Assembly (NCBI RefSeq): GCF_001718315.1
Contig: NZ_CP013362.1
Location: 2,790,001-2,854,000, forward strand
Reading direction: 5' to 3'
DNA length: 64,000 bases
From: Burkholderia diffusa
Lineage (GTDB): Bacteria; Pseudomonadota; Gammaproteobacteria; Burkholderiales; Burkholderiaceae
The translations under genes and the position numbers were made by a program. The notes below the pieces were generated by a model, which was given only the letters and a program-made list of their open reading frames with translations, did not search any database and was not told where the DNA came from. Shown piece by piece: positions 26,033 through 34,449 of the stretch. Positions within the stretch are counted from its first letter, which is position 1; every line of letters begins with the position of its first letter.

Positions 26033-26965
26033 ATGGATCGACTGGGCGACATCCGGCTGTTCGTCGAGGCGGCCGAACTGGGCAGCCTGTCCGCCGCGGG
26101 GCGCAAGCTGAACCTCACGCCGGCCGCCGCGAGCGCGCGCCTCGCGAAGCTCGAGGCGAAGATCGCGACGCGGTTGTTCGAACGCTCGACGCGGCAGCTG
26201 CGCCTCACCGACGAGGGCCGGCTCTACCTGAACTGCTGTCGGCAGGCGCTGCAGGCGCTCGATGACGCGCACGCGCTGCTGCAGGAAGGCCGCAACGTGG
26301 TGGCCGGCAAGGTGCGGCTGTCGTCGACGTCCGATTTCGGCCGCAATCAGCTGCTCGACTGGCTCGACGAATTCACCACGCTGCATCCGGGCGTCACGTT
26401 CTCGCTGACGGCATCCGATTCGTCGTCGAACCTGTGGCAGGACGAGATCGACCTCGCGATCCGCTTCGCCGCCCCGCCCGACGGCGCGCTGATCGCACGC
26501 CGGCTCGCCGCGAACCGGCGCGTGCTGTGCGCGGCGCCGTCGTTCGTCGAGCGCCACGGCGTGCCGGCCGACCCGCATGATCTGGCCCGCTTTCCCTGCA
26601 ACGTGATCACGATCGCGTCGGGCCCGATGAACACGTGGCGCTTCACGCGCGGCGACGAGGTGCAGACCTACACCGTGCCCGTGTCGACAGCGTTCGAAAC
26701 CAACGACGGCGGCCTCACCCGCGAATGGACGCTGCGCGGCCACGGCATCGCGCTGAAGTCGCTGTGGGACATCGCCGACGACGTGCGCGCCGGCCGGCTG
26801 CGCGTGCTGCTGCCCGACTGGCGGCACCAGGACGCGCCGCTGCATGCCCTCTATCACGGCAAGCGGTACATGGCGCCACGCGTGCGCGTGCTGCTCGACT
26901 TCCTCGCCGAACGCTTCGCGCGCGAGGAGGCGGCGCTCGACGACCTGCTGAACGCATGCCGCTGA
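26033..26965 (+). CDS. LysR-family transcriptional regulator
   Basis: A 310-residue regulator with an N-terminal winged helix (residues 4-62; LGSLSAAGRKLNLTPAAASARLAKLE) and a periplasmic-binding-protein-like effector domain (about 88-295). The subgroup resembles CrgA/AaeR-type regulators of exporters. It is divergent from the AraJ-like MFS gene and is the likely regulator of that gene and of itself. The ATG at 26033 begins MDRLGDIRLFVEAAE, the standard start for the family; the ribosome site is a modest GGAAA. The effector is unknown. Confidence 0.9.
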   Translation: MDRLGDIRLFVEAAELGSLSAAGRKLNLTPAAASARLAKLEAKIATRLFERSTRQLRLTDEGRLYLNCCRQALQALDDAHALLQEGRNVVAGKVRLSSTSDFGRNQLLDWLDEFTTLHPGVTFSLTASDSSSNLWQDEIDLAIRFAAPPDGALIARRLAANRRVLCAAPSFVERHGVPADPHDLARFPCNVITIASGPMNTWRFTRGDEVQTYTVPVSTAFETNDGGLTREWTLRGHGIALKSLWDIADDVRAGRLRVLLPDWRHQDAPLHALYHGKRYMAPRVRVLLDFLAERFAREEAALDDLLNACR

Positions 26966-27063
26966 TGGCTGCCGAGGTTGCCGGTTCGCCATATCGGGGT
27001 CGGAGCGCCATGGCGGCGTCGCGCGGCTGCAACCCGCCACCCGTCCTGGACAGCGCGTAAAGC

Positions 27064-27069
27064 TATAAT
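27064..27069 (+). promoter_or_regulatory. -10 box candidate for the miaB operon
   Basis: A consensus TATAAT lies 178 bases upstream of miaB in the 281-bp gap after the LysR gene. No good -35 hexamer is found at 16-18 bases. If used, it gives a leader of about 170 bases. Confidence 0.4.
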
Positions 27070-27246
27070 GGAAAGCTTTCCCGACGGCTTTTCACGCGTT
27101 CGCGCGTATTCGCGAAAGGCGCGCTCGATGCGCGCCGCGGCCCGGCCCGCCACGCGGCGCCGGCACGAGCCGCTGCACCGGCAGCAGCCGTCCCGATTCA
27201 CCCTTGACGACGCCCCCAGGTCAACCACTGCGAACGGCGAATCCCC

Positions 27247-28620
27247 ATGACCAAGAAAGTTTACGTAAAGACCTTCGGCTGCCAGATGAACGAGTACGAC
27301 TCGGACAAGATGGTGGACGTGCTCAATGCGGCCGAAGGCCTCGAAAAGACCGATACCCCGGAAGACGCGGACATCATCCTGTTCAACACGTGCTCGGTGC
27401 GTGAGAAGGCGCAGGAAAAGGTGTTCTCCGACCTCGGCCGCGTGCGCGAGCTGAAGGAAGCGAAGCCGGGCCTGCTGATCGGCGTCGGCGGCTGCGTCGC
27501 CAGCCAGGAAGGTGCGTCGATCGTGTCGCGCGCCCCGTACGTCGACCTCGTGTTCGGCCCGCAGACCTTGCACCGCCTGCCGCAGATGATCGACGCGCGC
27601 CGCGAAAGCGGCCGTGCGCAGGTCGACATCACGTTCCCCGAGATCGAGAAGTTCGACCACCTGCCGCCCGCGCGCGTCGAGGGGCCGAGCGCGTTCGTGT
27701 CGATCATGGAAGGCTGCTCGAAGTACTGCAGCTACTGCGTCGTGCCGTACACGCGCGGTGACGAAGTATCGCGTCCGCTCGACGACGTGCTGACGGAAGT
27801 GGCCGGTCTCGCCGACCAGGGCGTGCGCGAAGTCACGCTGCTCGGCCAGAACGTGAACGCGTATCGCGGCGTGCTGACGGCCGGTTCGACCGAGATCGCC
27901 GATTTCGCGACGCTGATCGAATATGTCGCCGACATCCCCGGCATCGAGCGGATCCGCTACACGACGTCGCACCCGAAGGAATTCACGCAGCGCCTGATCG
28001 ACACCTACGCGAAGGTGCCGAAGCTCGTGAGCCACCTGCACCTGCCGGTCCAGCACGGCTCCGACCGCATCCTGATGGCGATGAAGCGCGGCTACACCGT
28101 GCTCGAATACAAGTCGGTGATCCGCAAGCTGCGCGCGATCCGCCCGGACCTGTCGCTGTCGACCGACATGATCGTCGGCTTCCCCGGCGAGACCGACGAA
28201 GATTTCGACAAGATGATGGCGCTCGTGCACGAGATGAGCTACGACACCAGCTTCTCGTTCATCTACAGCCCGCGCCCCGGCACGCCGGCCGCGAACCTGC
28301 ACGACGACACGCCGCGCGAAGTCAAGCTCAAACGCCTGCAACATCTGCAGGCGACCATCGAGGAAAACGTCGCGCGCATCAGCCAGTCGATGGTCGGGAA
28401 AGTCGAGCGGATTCTCGTCGAGGGGCCGTCGCGCAAGGATCCGAACGAACTGTCGGGCCGCACCGAGAACAACCGGGTCGTGAATTTCCCGGCGCCGCTC
28501 GCGTCGCACCCGCGCCTGATCGGCCAGATGATCGACGTGAAGATCAACCATGCGTACCCGCACTCGCTGCGCGGCGAGCTCCTGCTCGTGAGCGACGACG
28601 CGAGCGCGGCCACCCACTGA
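27247..28620 (+). CDS. miaB: tRNA-2-methylthio-N6-dimethylallyladenosine synthase MiaB
   Basis: A 457-residue radical-SAM methylthiotransferase that adds a methylthio group to i6A37 of tRNAs reading UNN codons. The N-terminal domain binds an auxiliary iron-sulfur cluster through Cys12, Cys49 and Cys83; the radical-SAM cluster is bound by Cys157, Cys161 and Cys164 (CSKYCSYC). A C-terminal TRAM domain follows from about residue 380. The length and start ([15 protein letters not shown]) match MiaB rather than RimO. It is the first gene of the set miaB-phoH-ybeY-corC-lnt, which is conserved in many proteobacteria. Confidence 0.96.
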   Translation: MTKKVYVKTFGCQMNEYDSDKMVDVLNAAEGLEKTDTPEDADIILFNTCSVREKAQEKVFSDLGRVRELKEAKPGLLIGVGGCVASQEGASIVSRAPYVDLVFGPQTLHRLPQMIDARRESGRAQVDITFPEIEKFDHLPPARVEGPSAFVSIMEGCSKYCSYCVVPYTRGDEVSRPLDDVLTEVAGLADQGVREVTLLGQNVNAYRGVLTAGSTEIADFATLIEYVADIPGIERIRYTTSHPKEFTQRLIDTYAKVPKLVSHLHLPVQHGSDRILMAMKRGYTVLEYKSVIRKLRAIRPDLSLSTDMIVGFPGETDEDFDKMMALVHEMSYDTSFSFIYSPRPGTPAANLHDDTPREVKLKRLQHLQATIEENVARISQSMVGKVERILVEGPSRKDPNELSGRTENNRVVNFPAPLASHPRLIGQMIDVKINHAYPHSLRGELLLVSDDASAATH

Positions 28621-28653
28621 CCGACTGACGTTCAACAGGAGCCCGACGCTACT

Positions 28654-29700
28654 TTGAAGACCGTCCAAGCACTGGAATTCACCGCGCCGCGCGACGACAA
28701 CGCGCGCCTCGCCAACCTCTGCGGCCCGCTCGACGAGAACCTGCGGCAGATCGAACAGGCGCTCGACGTCACGCTCGCGCGGCGCGGCCACCGGATCACG
28801 ATCCGCGGGCGCGGCGCGAAGCTTGCGCTCGCAGCGCTCGAGAACTTCTACAACCGCGCGCGCGATCCGCTGTCGGTCGACGACATCCAGCTTGCGCTGG
28901 TCGAAGTGCGCCACACGTCCGGCAACGGCCGCCAAGACACGATCGACGTGCGTTTTCGCGGCGACCCCGACCATCCGTTCGACGATCCCGTCGTGCAGCT
29001 CGACGCGGACACGCCGGACGAAGAGCCCGCGCCGAAGCTCTATACGCGGCGCGCCGACCTGCGCGGCCGCACGCCCGCGCAGCGCGAATACCTGAAGCAG
29101 ATCCTGTCGCACGACGTGACGTTCGGCATCGGGCCGGCCGGCACCGGCAAGACCTACCTCGCGGTCGCGTGCGCGGTCGACGCGCTGGAGCGCGACCAGG
29201 TCAAGCGCATCGTGCTGACGCGCCCGGCCGTCGAGGCCGGCGAGCGACTCGGCTTCCTGCCGGGCGATCTCGCGCAGAAGGTCGATCCGTACCTGCGGCC
29301 GCTGTACGACGCGCTGTACGACCTGCTCGGCTTCGACAAGACCGCGAAGATGTTCGAGCGCCAGATGATCGAGATCGCGCCGCTCGCGTACATGCGCGGC
29401 CGCACGCTGAACCACGCGTTCATCATCCTCGACGAAGCGCAGAACACGACCCCCGAGCAGATGAAGATGTTCCTCACGCGAATCGGCTTCGGCTCGAAGG
29501 CCGTCGTCACCGGCGACACGAGCCAGGTCGACCTGCCGCGCGGGCACAAGAGCGGCCTCGTCGAGGCGCAGCAGGTGCTCGGCGGCGTGCGCGGCATCGC
29601 GCTCACGCGCTTCACGAGCGCCGACGTCGTGCGGCATCCGCTCGTCGCCCGCATCGTCGAGGCATACGACGACTTCCACGCGCAGCACAAGGACGCATGA
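28654..29700 (+). CDS. phoH: PhoH family ATPase
   Basis: A 348-residue cytoplasmic P-loop NTPase of the PhoL/YbeZ type. Walker A is GPAGTGKT (160-167) and Walker B is IILDEAQN (Asp260, Glu261). An N-terminal KH-like domain ([20 protein letters not shown]) precedes it. In E. coli YbeZ works next to the endoribonuclease YbeY in ribosome maturation, and ybeY follows here too. The start is TTG at 28654, with AGGAG 12 bases before it; no ATG lies near enough to replace it. An intrinsic terminator follows, so ybeY needs its own promoter or read-through. Confidence 0.92.
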   Translation: MKTVQALEFTAPRDDNARLANLCGPLDENLRQIEQALDVTLARRGHRITIRGRGAKLALAALENFYNRARDPLSVDDIQLALVEVRHTSGNGRQDTIDVRFRGDPDHPFDDPVVQLDADTPDEEPAPKLYTRRADLRGRTPAQREYLKQILSHDVTFGIGPAGTGKTYLAVACAVDALERDQVKRIVLTRPAVEAGERLGFLPGDLAQKVDPYLRPLYDALYDLLGFDKTAKMFERQMIEIAPLAYMRGRTLNHAFIILDEAQNTTPEQMKMFLTRIGFGSKAVVTGDTSQVDLPRGHKSGLVEAQQVLGGVRGIALTRFTSADVVRHPLVARIVEAYDDFHAQHKDA

Positions 29701-29736
29701 CGAGCCGGCGGCGCCCGTGCGCCGCACCGGCCGACG

Positions 29737-29770
29737 GCCCGGCCGCCCGACGGCGCGCCGGGCTTTTTTT
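29737..29770 (+). terminator. intrinsic terminator between phoH and ybeY
   Basis: GCCCGGC (29737-29743) pairs with GCCGGGC (29757-29763), and the stem is followed directly by seven T residues (29764-29770). It separates phoH from ybeY even though the two are functional partners. Confidence 0.8.
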
Positions 29771-29812
29771 CGCCTGCGCGCGGCCGGTTCGAATTCGGGC
29801 GCGATCGGCCGT

Positions 29813-29824
29813 TTGGTGTATCCT
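29813..29824 (+). promoter_or_regulatory. shared 12-mer upstream of ybeY
   Basis: TTGGTGTATCCT occurs here, 27 bases before the ybeY start, and identically at 31715-31726 upstream of corC. It may hold a -10-like TATCCT or a binding site. Its function is unknown. Confidence 0.35.
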
Positions 29825-29851
29825 CAACGCGTTCCAATCGCCGCACCCGTC

Positions 29852-30637
29852 ATGAAATCTTCCCGTTCTCGCAAGTCCGGGCGCGACCAGTCCGCCGCGC
29901 CCGCTTCCCCCCGTCTCTCGCTGTTCGATGCGAAGGGCAAGGCCCGGACCGTCAGCGCGCAAGGGCTTCGAATCGACTTCCCCGATGGCCGCAGCCTGAT
30001 GTTCGACCTGTCGGGCAGTTCGGGCGAGGCGGCCGTCGCGATCGTCGCGCAGCACAACGATCCGGCGATGCGCGCGAAGCTCGCGCTGCAGCCCGAGCAC
30101 TACGACAGCGTAACGCTGCACGTGGGCGCCGAACCCGCGCCGCTCGACGAGGAAATCGCGGAAATGGCGCACGAGGCGCGCGAGCTGGAGCTCGACCTGT
30201 CCGTGCAGTACGGCGACGAAATCACCGGCGACATCCGCAAGACGCTACCCAAGCGCAAGCTGATCGCCGAATGGATCGAGCCGGCGCTGTTCGCGAGCGC
30301 GCAGCTCACCGTGCGCTTCGTCGGCGAGGAAGAAGGCCGCACGCTGAACGCCGGCTACCGCCACAAGGACTACCCGACCAACGTGCTGACCTTCGCGTAC
30401 GACCCGGCGCCCGACGGCACCGTGATCGGCGACCTCGTGCTGTGCTGCCCGGTCGTCGAGAAGGAAGCGCACGAACAGGGCAAGCCGCTCGCGGCCCACT
30501 ACGCGCATCTGCTGGTGCACGGCGCGCTGCATGCGCAGGGCTACGATCACGAGACGAGCGACGAGGACGCCGCCGAAATGGAAGCGCTCGAAGTCGACAT
30601 CCTCGCGAAACTGGGCTTTCCGAACCCGTACCAGTAA
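29852..30637 (+). CDS. ybeY: rRNA maturation endoribonuclease YbeY with long N-terminal extension
   Basis: A 261-residue metal-dependent RNase that acts in 16S rRNA 3'-end maturation and ribosome quality control. The catalytic core (about residues 112-255) has the zinc triad HxxxHxxxxxH (His223, His227, His233) and the conserved Arg170 in [15 protein letters not shown]. Before it lie about 110 residues that E. coli YbeY (155 aa) lacks. They contain [18 protein letters not shown] and look like a small beta-rich domain; their wobble bias shows they are translated. The ATG at 29852 is the first good start; an internal Met at residue 105 could give a short form. It lies after phoH, past a terminator. 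Confidence 0.92.
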   Translation: MKSSRSRKSGRDQSAAPASPRLSLFDAKGKARTVSAQGLRIDFPDGRSLMFDLSGSSGEAAVAIVAQHNDPAMRAKLALQPEHYDSVTLHVGAEPAPLDEEIAEMAHEARELELDLSVQYGDEITGDIRKTLPKRKLIAEWIEPALFASAQLTVRFVGEEEGRTLNAGYRHKDYPTNVLTFAYDPAPDGTVIGDLVLCCPVVEKEAHEQGKPLAAHYAHLLVHGALHAQGYDHETSDEDAAEMEALEVDILAKLGFPNPYQ

Positions 30638-30650
30638 AGTCGTCCGCACC

Positions 30651-31283
30651 ATGCACCACGCCGCGATGCTGCCGCCTGCCTACCCGCCGTCGATCGGCGA
30701 GGGACGGCTGCTGACGGAAGACGAGCTCGCCGCGTCGCTCGCGCACACGATGCGCGACTGGGACGGCCAACAGGATCTCTGGCTGTTCGGCTATGGCTCG
30801 CTGATCTGGAACCCCGGGCTGCCGACCGTCGCCGCCGTGCGCGGCAAGGTGCATGGCTACCATCGCGGGCTCTACCTGTGGTCGCGCGTGAACCGCGGCA
30901 CGCCCGAGCGTCCGGGCCTCGTGCTCGCGCTCGATCGCGGCGGCTCGTGCTCGGGCATTGCATTCCGGCTCGCGGGCGCGACCGCGCAGCCGCATCTCGA
31001 GACGTTGTGGAAACGCGAAATGCCGATGGGGTCGTACCGGCCCGCATGGCTGCCGTGCTCGCTCGAGACCGGCGAACGCGTGAACGCACTCGCGTTCGTG
31101 ATGCGCCGCGACGTGCCCACTTACACCGGCAAGCTGACCGACCCCGTCGTGAAGGAAGTGTTCAGCTGCGCGGCTGGCCGCTACGGAACGACGCTCGACT
31201 ACGTGAGCCGCACCGTGGACGCGCTGCGCGCGAGCGGCATCCCCGATCGCGCGCTGGAAGGGCTGCTCGCGCGATGCCGGTGA
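30651..31283 (+). CDS. gamma-glutamylcyclotransferase (ChaC-like)
   Basis: A 210-residue cytoplasmic enzyme of the ChaC/GCG fold. The substrate-binding motif FGYGSLIW (46-53) is intact, and the later GxRCFYLWS-like region reads YHRGLYLWSRVNRGTPERPG. ChaC proteins cleave glutathione to 5-oxoproline and Cys-Gly. The ATG at 30651 lies 13 bases after the ybeY stop, so the two are co-transcribed; a second in-frame ATG at 30666 is also possible. Glutathione specificity is inferred from the family. Confidence 0.85.
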   Translation: MHHAAMLPPAYPPSIGEGRLLTEDELAASLAHTMRDWDGQQDLWLFGYGSLIWNPGLPTVAAVRGKVHGYHRGLYLWSRVNRGTPERPGLVLALDRGGSCSGIAFRLAGATAQPHLETLWKREMPMGSYRPAWLPCSLETGERVNALAFVMRRDVPTYTGKLTDPVVKEVFSCAAGRYGTTLDYVSRTVDALRASGIPDRALEGLLARCR

Positions 31284-31336
31284 GGTTCGACAGGGCCGGC
31301 CGCACCGCCCGTGCTTGCGAAGGAAGCCCCGCGCCC

Positions 31337-31486
31337 ATGAAACCGTCACGCAAATCCCGCATCACGCTGGCCGCGCTGCTCGTCGCTGCGAGCGTCGCGC
31401 TGTCCGGCTGCGGCATCTTCGGCTGCGGCGGCGCCGCGACCAACGGCGCGGCGGCCGGCGGCTGTTCCGCCGGCATGCGCTTTTGA
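31337..31486 (+). CDS. very small lipoprotein, cysteine- and glycine-rich
   Basis: A 49-residue protein below most gene-finder cut-offs. It has a basic start (MKPSRKSR), a hydrophobic core and the lipobox LSGC, so Cys25 should be lipidated. The mature peptide is only 25 residues, CGIFGCGGAATNG and on, with two more cysteines. GAAGGAAG precedes the ATG at a reasonable distance. It lies between the ChaC-like gene and corC. I know of no assigned function; small Gly/Cys lipoproteins of this kind occur widely in Burkholderia (recollection, not checked). The signal peptide makes it unlikely to be a chance frame. Confidence 0.7.
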   Translation: MKPSRKSRITLAALLVAASVALSGCGIFGCGGAATNGAAAGGCSAGMRF

Positions 31487-31714
31487 GGGTCCGAGCGGCA
31501 GCTCGACTTGCCCCATACGCGACGAAATGCCGCTGCCGCCGACAGACCGGCCGGTCGTCTCCGCTTTTTTGCCGTCGCTGCCCCGCCGCCTCTTTCTGAG
31601 ATAGGATGGAGACGAAGGACGGTGCCGCGCCCGGCGCGGCCGTTCCCGAGCGGGGCTTGTGCGCGCCGCCTGCCCCTGGCCGGACGGCCGGTGTGACACG
31701 GTCGCGCCATGCCC

Positions 31715-31726
31715 TTGGTGTATCCT
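31715..31726 (+). promoter_or_regulatory. shared 12-mer upstream of corC
   Basis: TTGGTGTATCCT, identical to 29813-29824, lies 47 bases before the corC start in a 287-bp gap that shows no gene. It may be a promoter element. Confidence 0.35.
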
Positions 31727-31773
31727 TGCCTACTCCGTGACCGCGCGCTCCGGCATGACCCGGGCGCACCACC

Positions 31774-32661
31774 ATGAACGATTCGTATCCCAGTCGTAAG
31801 CTCACCGACAAACCGCAAGAAAAGCGCTCGCTGCTCGAGCGCCTGACCGACTTCATCTCGCCCGAGCCGGAATCCCGGACCGAGCTGCTGGAAATCCTCC
31901 AGGACGCCCACGAACGCAATCTGATCGACGCCGATTCGCTGTCGATGATCGAAGGCGTGTTCCAGGTGTCCGACCTGTGCGCCCGCGACATCATGGTGCC
32001 GCGCGCGCAAATGGACGCGATCAACATCGCCGACAAGCCCGAAGACTTCATCCCGTTCGTTCTCGAGAAGGCGCATTCGCGCTACCCGGTGTACGAGGAG
32101 AACCGCGACAACGTGATCGGCGTGCTGCTCGCGAAAGACCTGCTGCGCTTCTATGCGGAAGAGGAATTCGACGTGCGCGGGATGCTGCGCCCCGCCGTGT
32201 TCATTCCCGAATCGAAGCGCCTGAACGTGCTGCTGCACGACTTCCGCGTGAACCGCAACCACCTCGCGATCGTCGTCGACGAATACGGCGGCGTCGCGGG
32301 CCTCATCACGATCGAGGACGTGCTCGAGCAGATCGTCGGCGACATCGAGGACGAATACGACTTCGACGAGGAAGCCGGCAACATCATCTCTGGGCCGGAC
32401 GGCCGCTACCGCGTGCGTGCGCTCACCGAGATCGAACAGTTCAACGAGACGTTCGGCACCGACTTCCCCGACGACGAGGTCGACACGATCGGCGGCCTGA
32501 TTACCCATCACTTCGGCCGCGTGCCGCATCGCGGCGAGAAGCTGCAGCTCGGCAATCTCGTGTTCGAGATCCAGCGCGGCGATGCGCGCCAGGTCCACGT
32601 GCTGCTGGTGCGCCGCAACCCGCTCGCGAGCCGCCGCGCCGAAACCTCGCACGAGGACTGA
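31774..32661 (+). CDS. corC: CorC/HlyC family transporter-associated protein
   Basis: A 295-residue protein with two CBS domains (about residues 75-200; DIMVPRAQMDAI, then VVDEYGGVAGLITIEDVLEQIVG) and a C-terminal CorC/HlyC domain (about 215-290). It has no transmembrane helices. CorC is linked to magnesium and cobalt efflux, and in some bacteria to envelope integrity with Lnt. lnt begins 52 bases downstream, so the two probably share a transcript. The start matches the family and the length is normal. Confidence 0.92.
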   Translation: MNDSYPSRKLTDKPQEKRSLLERLTDFISPEPESRTELLEILQDAHERNLIDADSLSMIEGVFQVSDLCARDIMVPRAQMDAINIADKPEDFIPFVLEKAHSRYPVYEENRDNVIGVLLAKDLLRFYAEEEFDVRGMLRPAVFIPESKRLNVLLHDFRVNRNHLAIVVDEYGGVAGLITIEDVLEQIVGDIEDEYDFDEEAGNIISGPDGRYRVRALTEIEQFNETFGTDFPDDEVDTIGGLITHHFGRVPHRGEKLQLGNLVFEIQRGDARQVHVLLVRRNPLASRRAETSHED

Positions 32662-32713
32662 CCGTCTCGCGCCAGCCGCGTCTCTTTCAACCGCTCGCCC
32701 TCTTTCGCTTCAC

Positions 32714-34402
32714 ATGGACGATCCGATCCCGTCCCGCCCGGCTGGCGGCCTTTTCGCGGCGGCCCCCGGCCGCACGCTGCCGCGCTGGCACTATCCGGCC
32801 GCACTGCTCGCCGGCGCGGCCAATACGCTCAGCTTCGCACCGACCCCGCACGGCGGCTGGCTGCAGCTCGCCGTATTCGTCTGGTTTTTCGCGCAGTTGA
32901 CACGCACGTCGAGCTGGCGCGGCGCCGCGCTCACCGGCGGCGCGTTCGGCTTCGGCAACTTCATCACCGGCATCTGGTGGCTGTACATCAGCATGCACGT
33001 GTACGGCGAGATGGCCGCTCCGCTCGCGGGCGGCGCGCTGGTGTTGTTCTCGCTCTACCTGTCGCTGTACCCGGCGTTCTCGGCCGCGCTCTGGTCATTT
33101 TGCGCAGGCCATGCGTGGCATCGTCGCGAACCCGATCCGCGACCGTTCTCGCCGACCTGGCACGGCGCGTTCGCCTTCGCGAGCGCGTGGGCGCTCGGCG
33201 AATGGCTGCGCGGCACCGTGTTTACCGGCTTTCCGTGGCTCGCGAGCGGCTATCCGCAGGTCGACGGCCCGTTCGCGGGCTTCGCGCCGGTCGTCGGCGT
33301 ATACGGGATCGCCTGGGTGCTCGCGCTGTTCGCGGCGCTGGTCGTGCAGGCGCTCGTCGCCGCGCGCCGGTCGCCCGCATCCGGATCCGGCGGCGCCGGC
33401 AACGCACGCGTGCGCGCCGCCGCGCCGGCCGGCATCGCCGTCGCGCTCGTCGCGGCCGGCATCGGGCTGTCGCAGGCCACGTGGACCGTGCCCGCGAACG
33501 CGCCGCTCACGGTGCGGCTGCTGCAGGGCAACGTGAAGCAGGACATCAAGTTCGAACAGGAAGGCATCGATGCGGCGATCAAGATGTACACGCAGATGAT
33601 CGTCGAGAAGCCCGCCGACCTGATCGTCACGCCGGAGACGGCGATCGCGGTGATGATCCAGGAGCTGCCCGAGCCGTTCGCCGTCGCGATCCGCAAGTTC
33701 AGCGACACGACGGGCTCGGCCGTGCTGTTCGGCGCGGTCGGTGCGTCGGTGACGCCGGAGGGGCGTTACGTCGACTACACGAACAGTCTCTACGGCGTGA
33801 CGCCGCATTCGCGCGACATCTATCACTACGACAAGCATCATCTCGTGCCCTTCGGCGAGTTCATCCCGTGGGGCTTCCGGTGGTTCGTCGACCTGATGAA
33901 GATGCCGCTTGGCGACTTCGCGCGCGGCGCGCCGGTGCAGAAGCCGTTCCTCGTGCACAACCAGCCGGTGATGGCCGACATCTGTTACGAGGACTTGTTC
34001 GGCGAGGAAATCGCCGCGACGATCCGCGACAACCCGCAGCCGCCCGGTGTGCTCGTCAACGTGACGAACCTCGCGTGGTTCGGCGACACGATCGCGCTCG
34101 ACCAGCATCTGCAGATCGCGCGGATGCGCGCGCTCGAGACGGGCCGGCCGATGCTGCGCTCCACCAACACGGGGATGACGGCCGCGATCGACGCGCACGG
34201 CCGCGTGCTCGGCCAGTTGAAGCCGTTCACGGTCGGCTCGCTCGACGTGCGTATCGAAGGCACGAGCGGCTTCACGCCGTACGTGACGAGCGGCAACAAC
34301 ATCGTGCTCGCCGTGTCGTTCATCCTGCTCGCGTTCGGGTTCACGTTCGGGCCGGGGCTGCGACGGCGCGACGGCGCGACGGGGGACGACCGGAACGCCT
34401 GA
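32714..34402 (+). CDS. lnt: apolipoprotein N-acyltransferase
   Basis: A 562-residue inner-membrane enzyme that adds the third acyl chain to the N-terminal cysteine of lipoproteins, allowing their export to the outer membrane. About seven hydrophobic helices precede a periplasmic nitrilase-fold domain. The catalytic triad is visible: Glu308 (VTPETA), Lys374 (YDKHHLVPFGEF) and Cys424 (ADICYEDLFGE), corresponding to E. coli Glu267, Lys335 and Cys387. The ATG at 32714 begins MDDPIPSRPAGG. It follows corC, and the convergent TPR gene starts 47 bases past its end. Confidence 0.95.
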   Translation: MDDPIPSRPAGGLFAAAPGRTLPRWHYPAALLAGAANTLSFAPTPHGGWLQLAVFVWFFAQLTRTSSWRGAALTGGAFGFGNFITGIWWLYISMHVYGEMAAPLAGGALVLFSLYLSLYPAFSAALWSFCAGHAWHRREPDPRPFSPTWHGAFAFASAWALGEWLRGTVFTGFPWLASGYPQVDGPFAGFAPVVGVYGIAWVLALFAALVVQALVAARRSPASGSGGAGNARVRAAAPAGIAVALVAAGIGLSQATWTVPANAPLTVRLLQGNVKQDIKFEQEGIDAAIKMYTQMIVEKPADLIVTPETAIAVMIQELPEPFAVAIRKFSDTTGSAVLFGAVGASVTPEGRYVDYTNSLYGVTPHSRDIYHYDKHHLVPFGEFIPWGFRWFVDLMKMPLGDFARGAPVQKPFLVHNQPVMADICYEDLFGEEIAATIRDNPQPPGVLVNVTNLAWFGDTIALDQHLQIARMRALETGRPMLRSTNTGMTAAIDAHGRVLGQLKPFTVGSLDVRIEGTSGFTPYVTSGNNIVLAVSFILLAFGFTFGPGLRRRDGATGDDRNA

Positions 34403-34449
34403 CGCATCGGGCGGCCGTTGCGTGCGACGCGGCGGCCGCTCAGCGCCCG

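Noticed and set aside
25889..27040. N-terminal extension of the MFS transporter frame back to 27040.
   Set aside because: The extension runs antisense through the LysR gene, and a good ribosome site precedes the ATG at 25888.
26854..29727. A 957-codon minus-strand frame opposite miaB and phoH.
   Set aside because: miaB and phoH are unmistakable on the plus strand; the antisense frame has shadow composition.
31487..31773. A gene between the small lipoprotein and corC.
   Set aside because: Frames here are short and arginine-rich without a ribosome site; only the shared 12-mer stands out.
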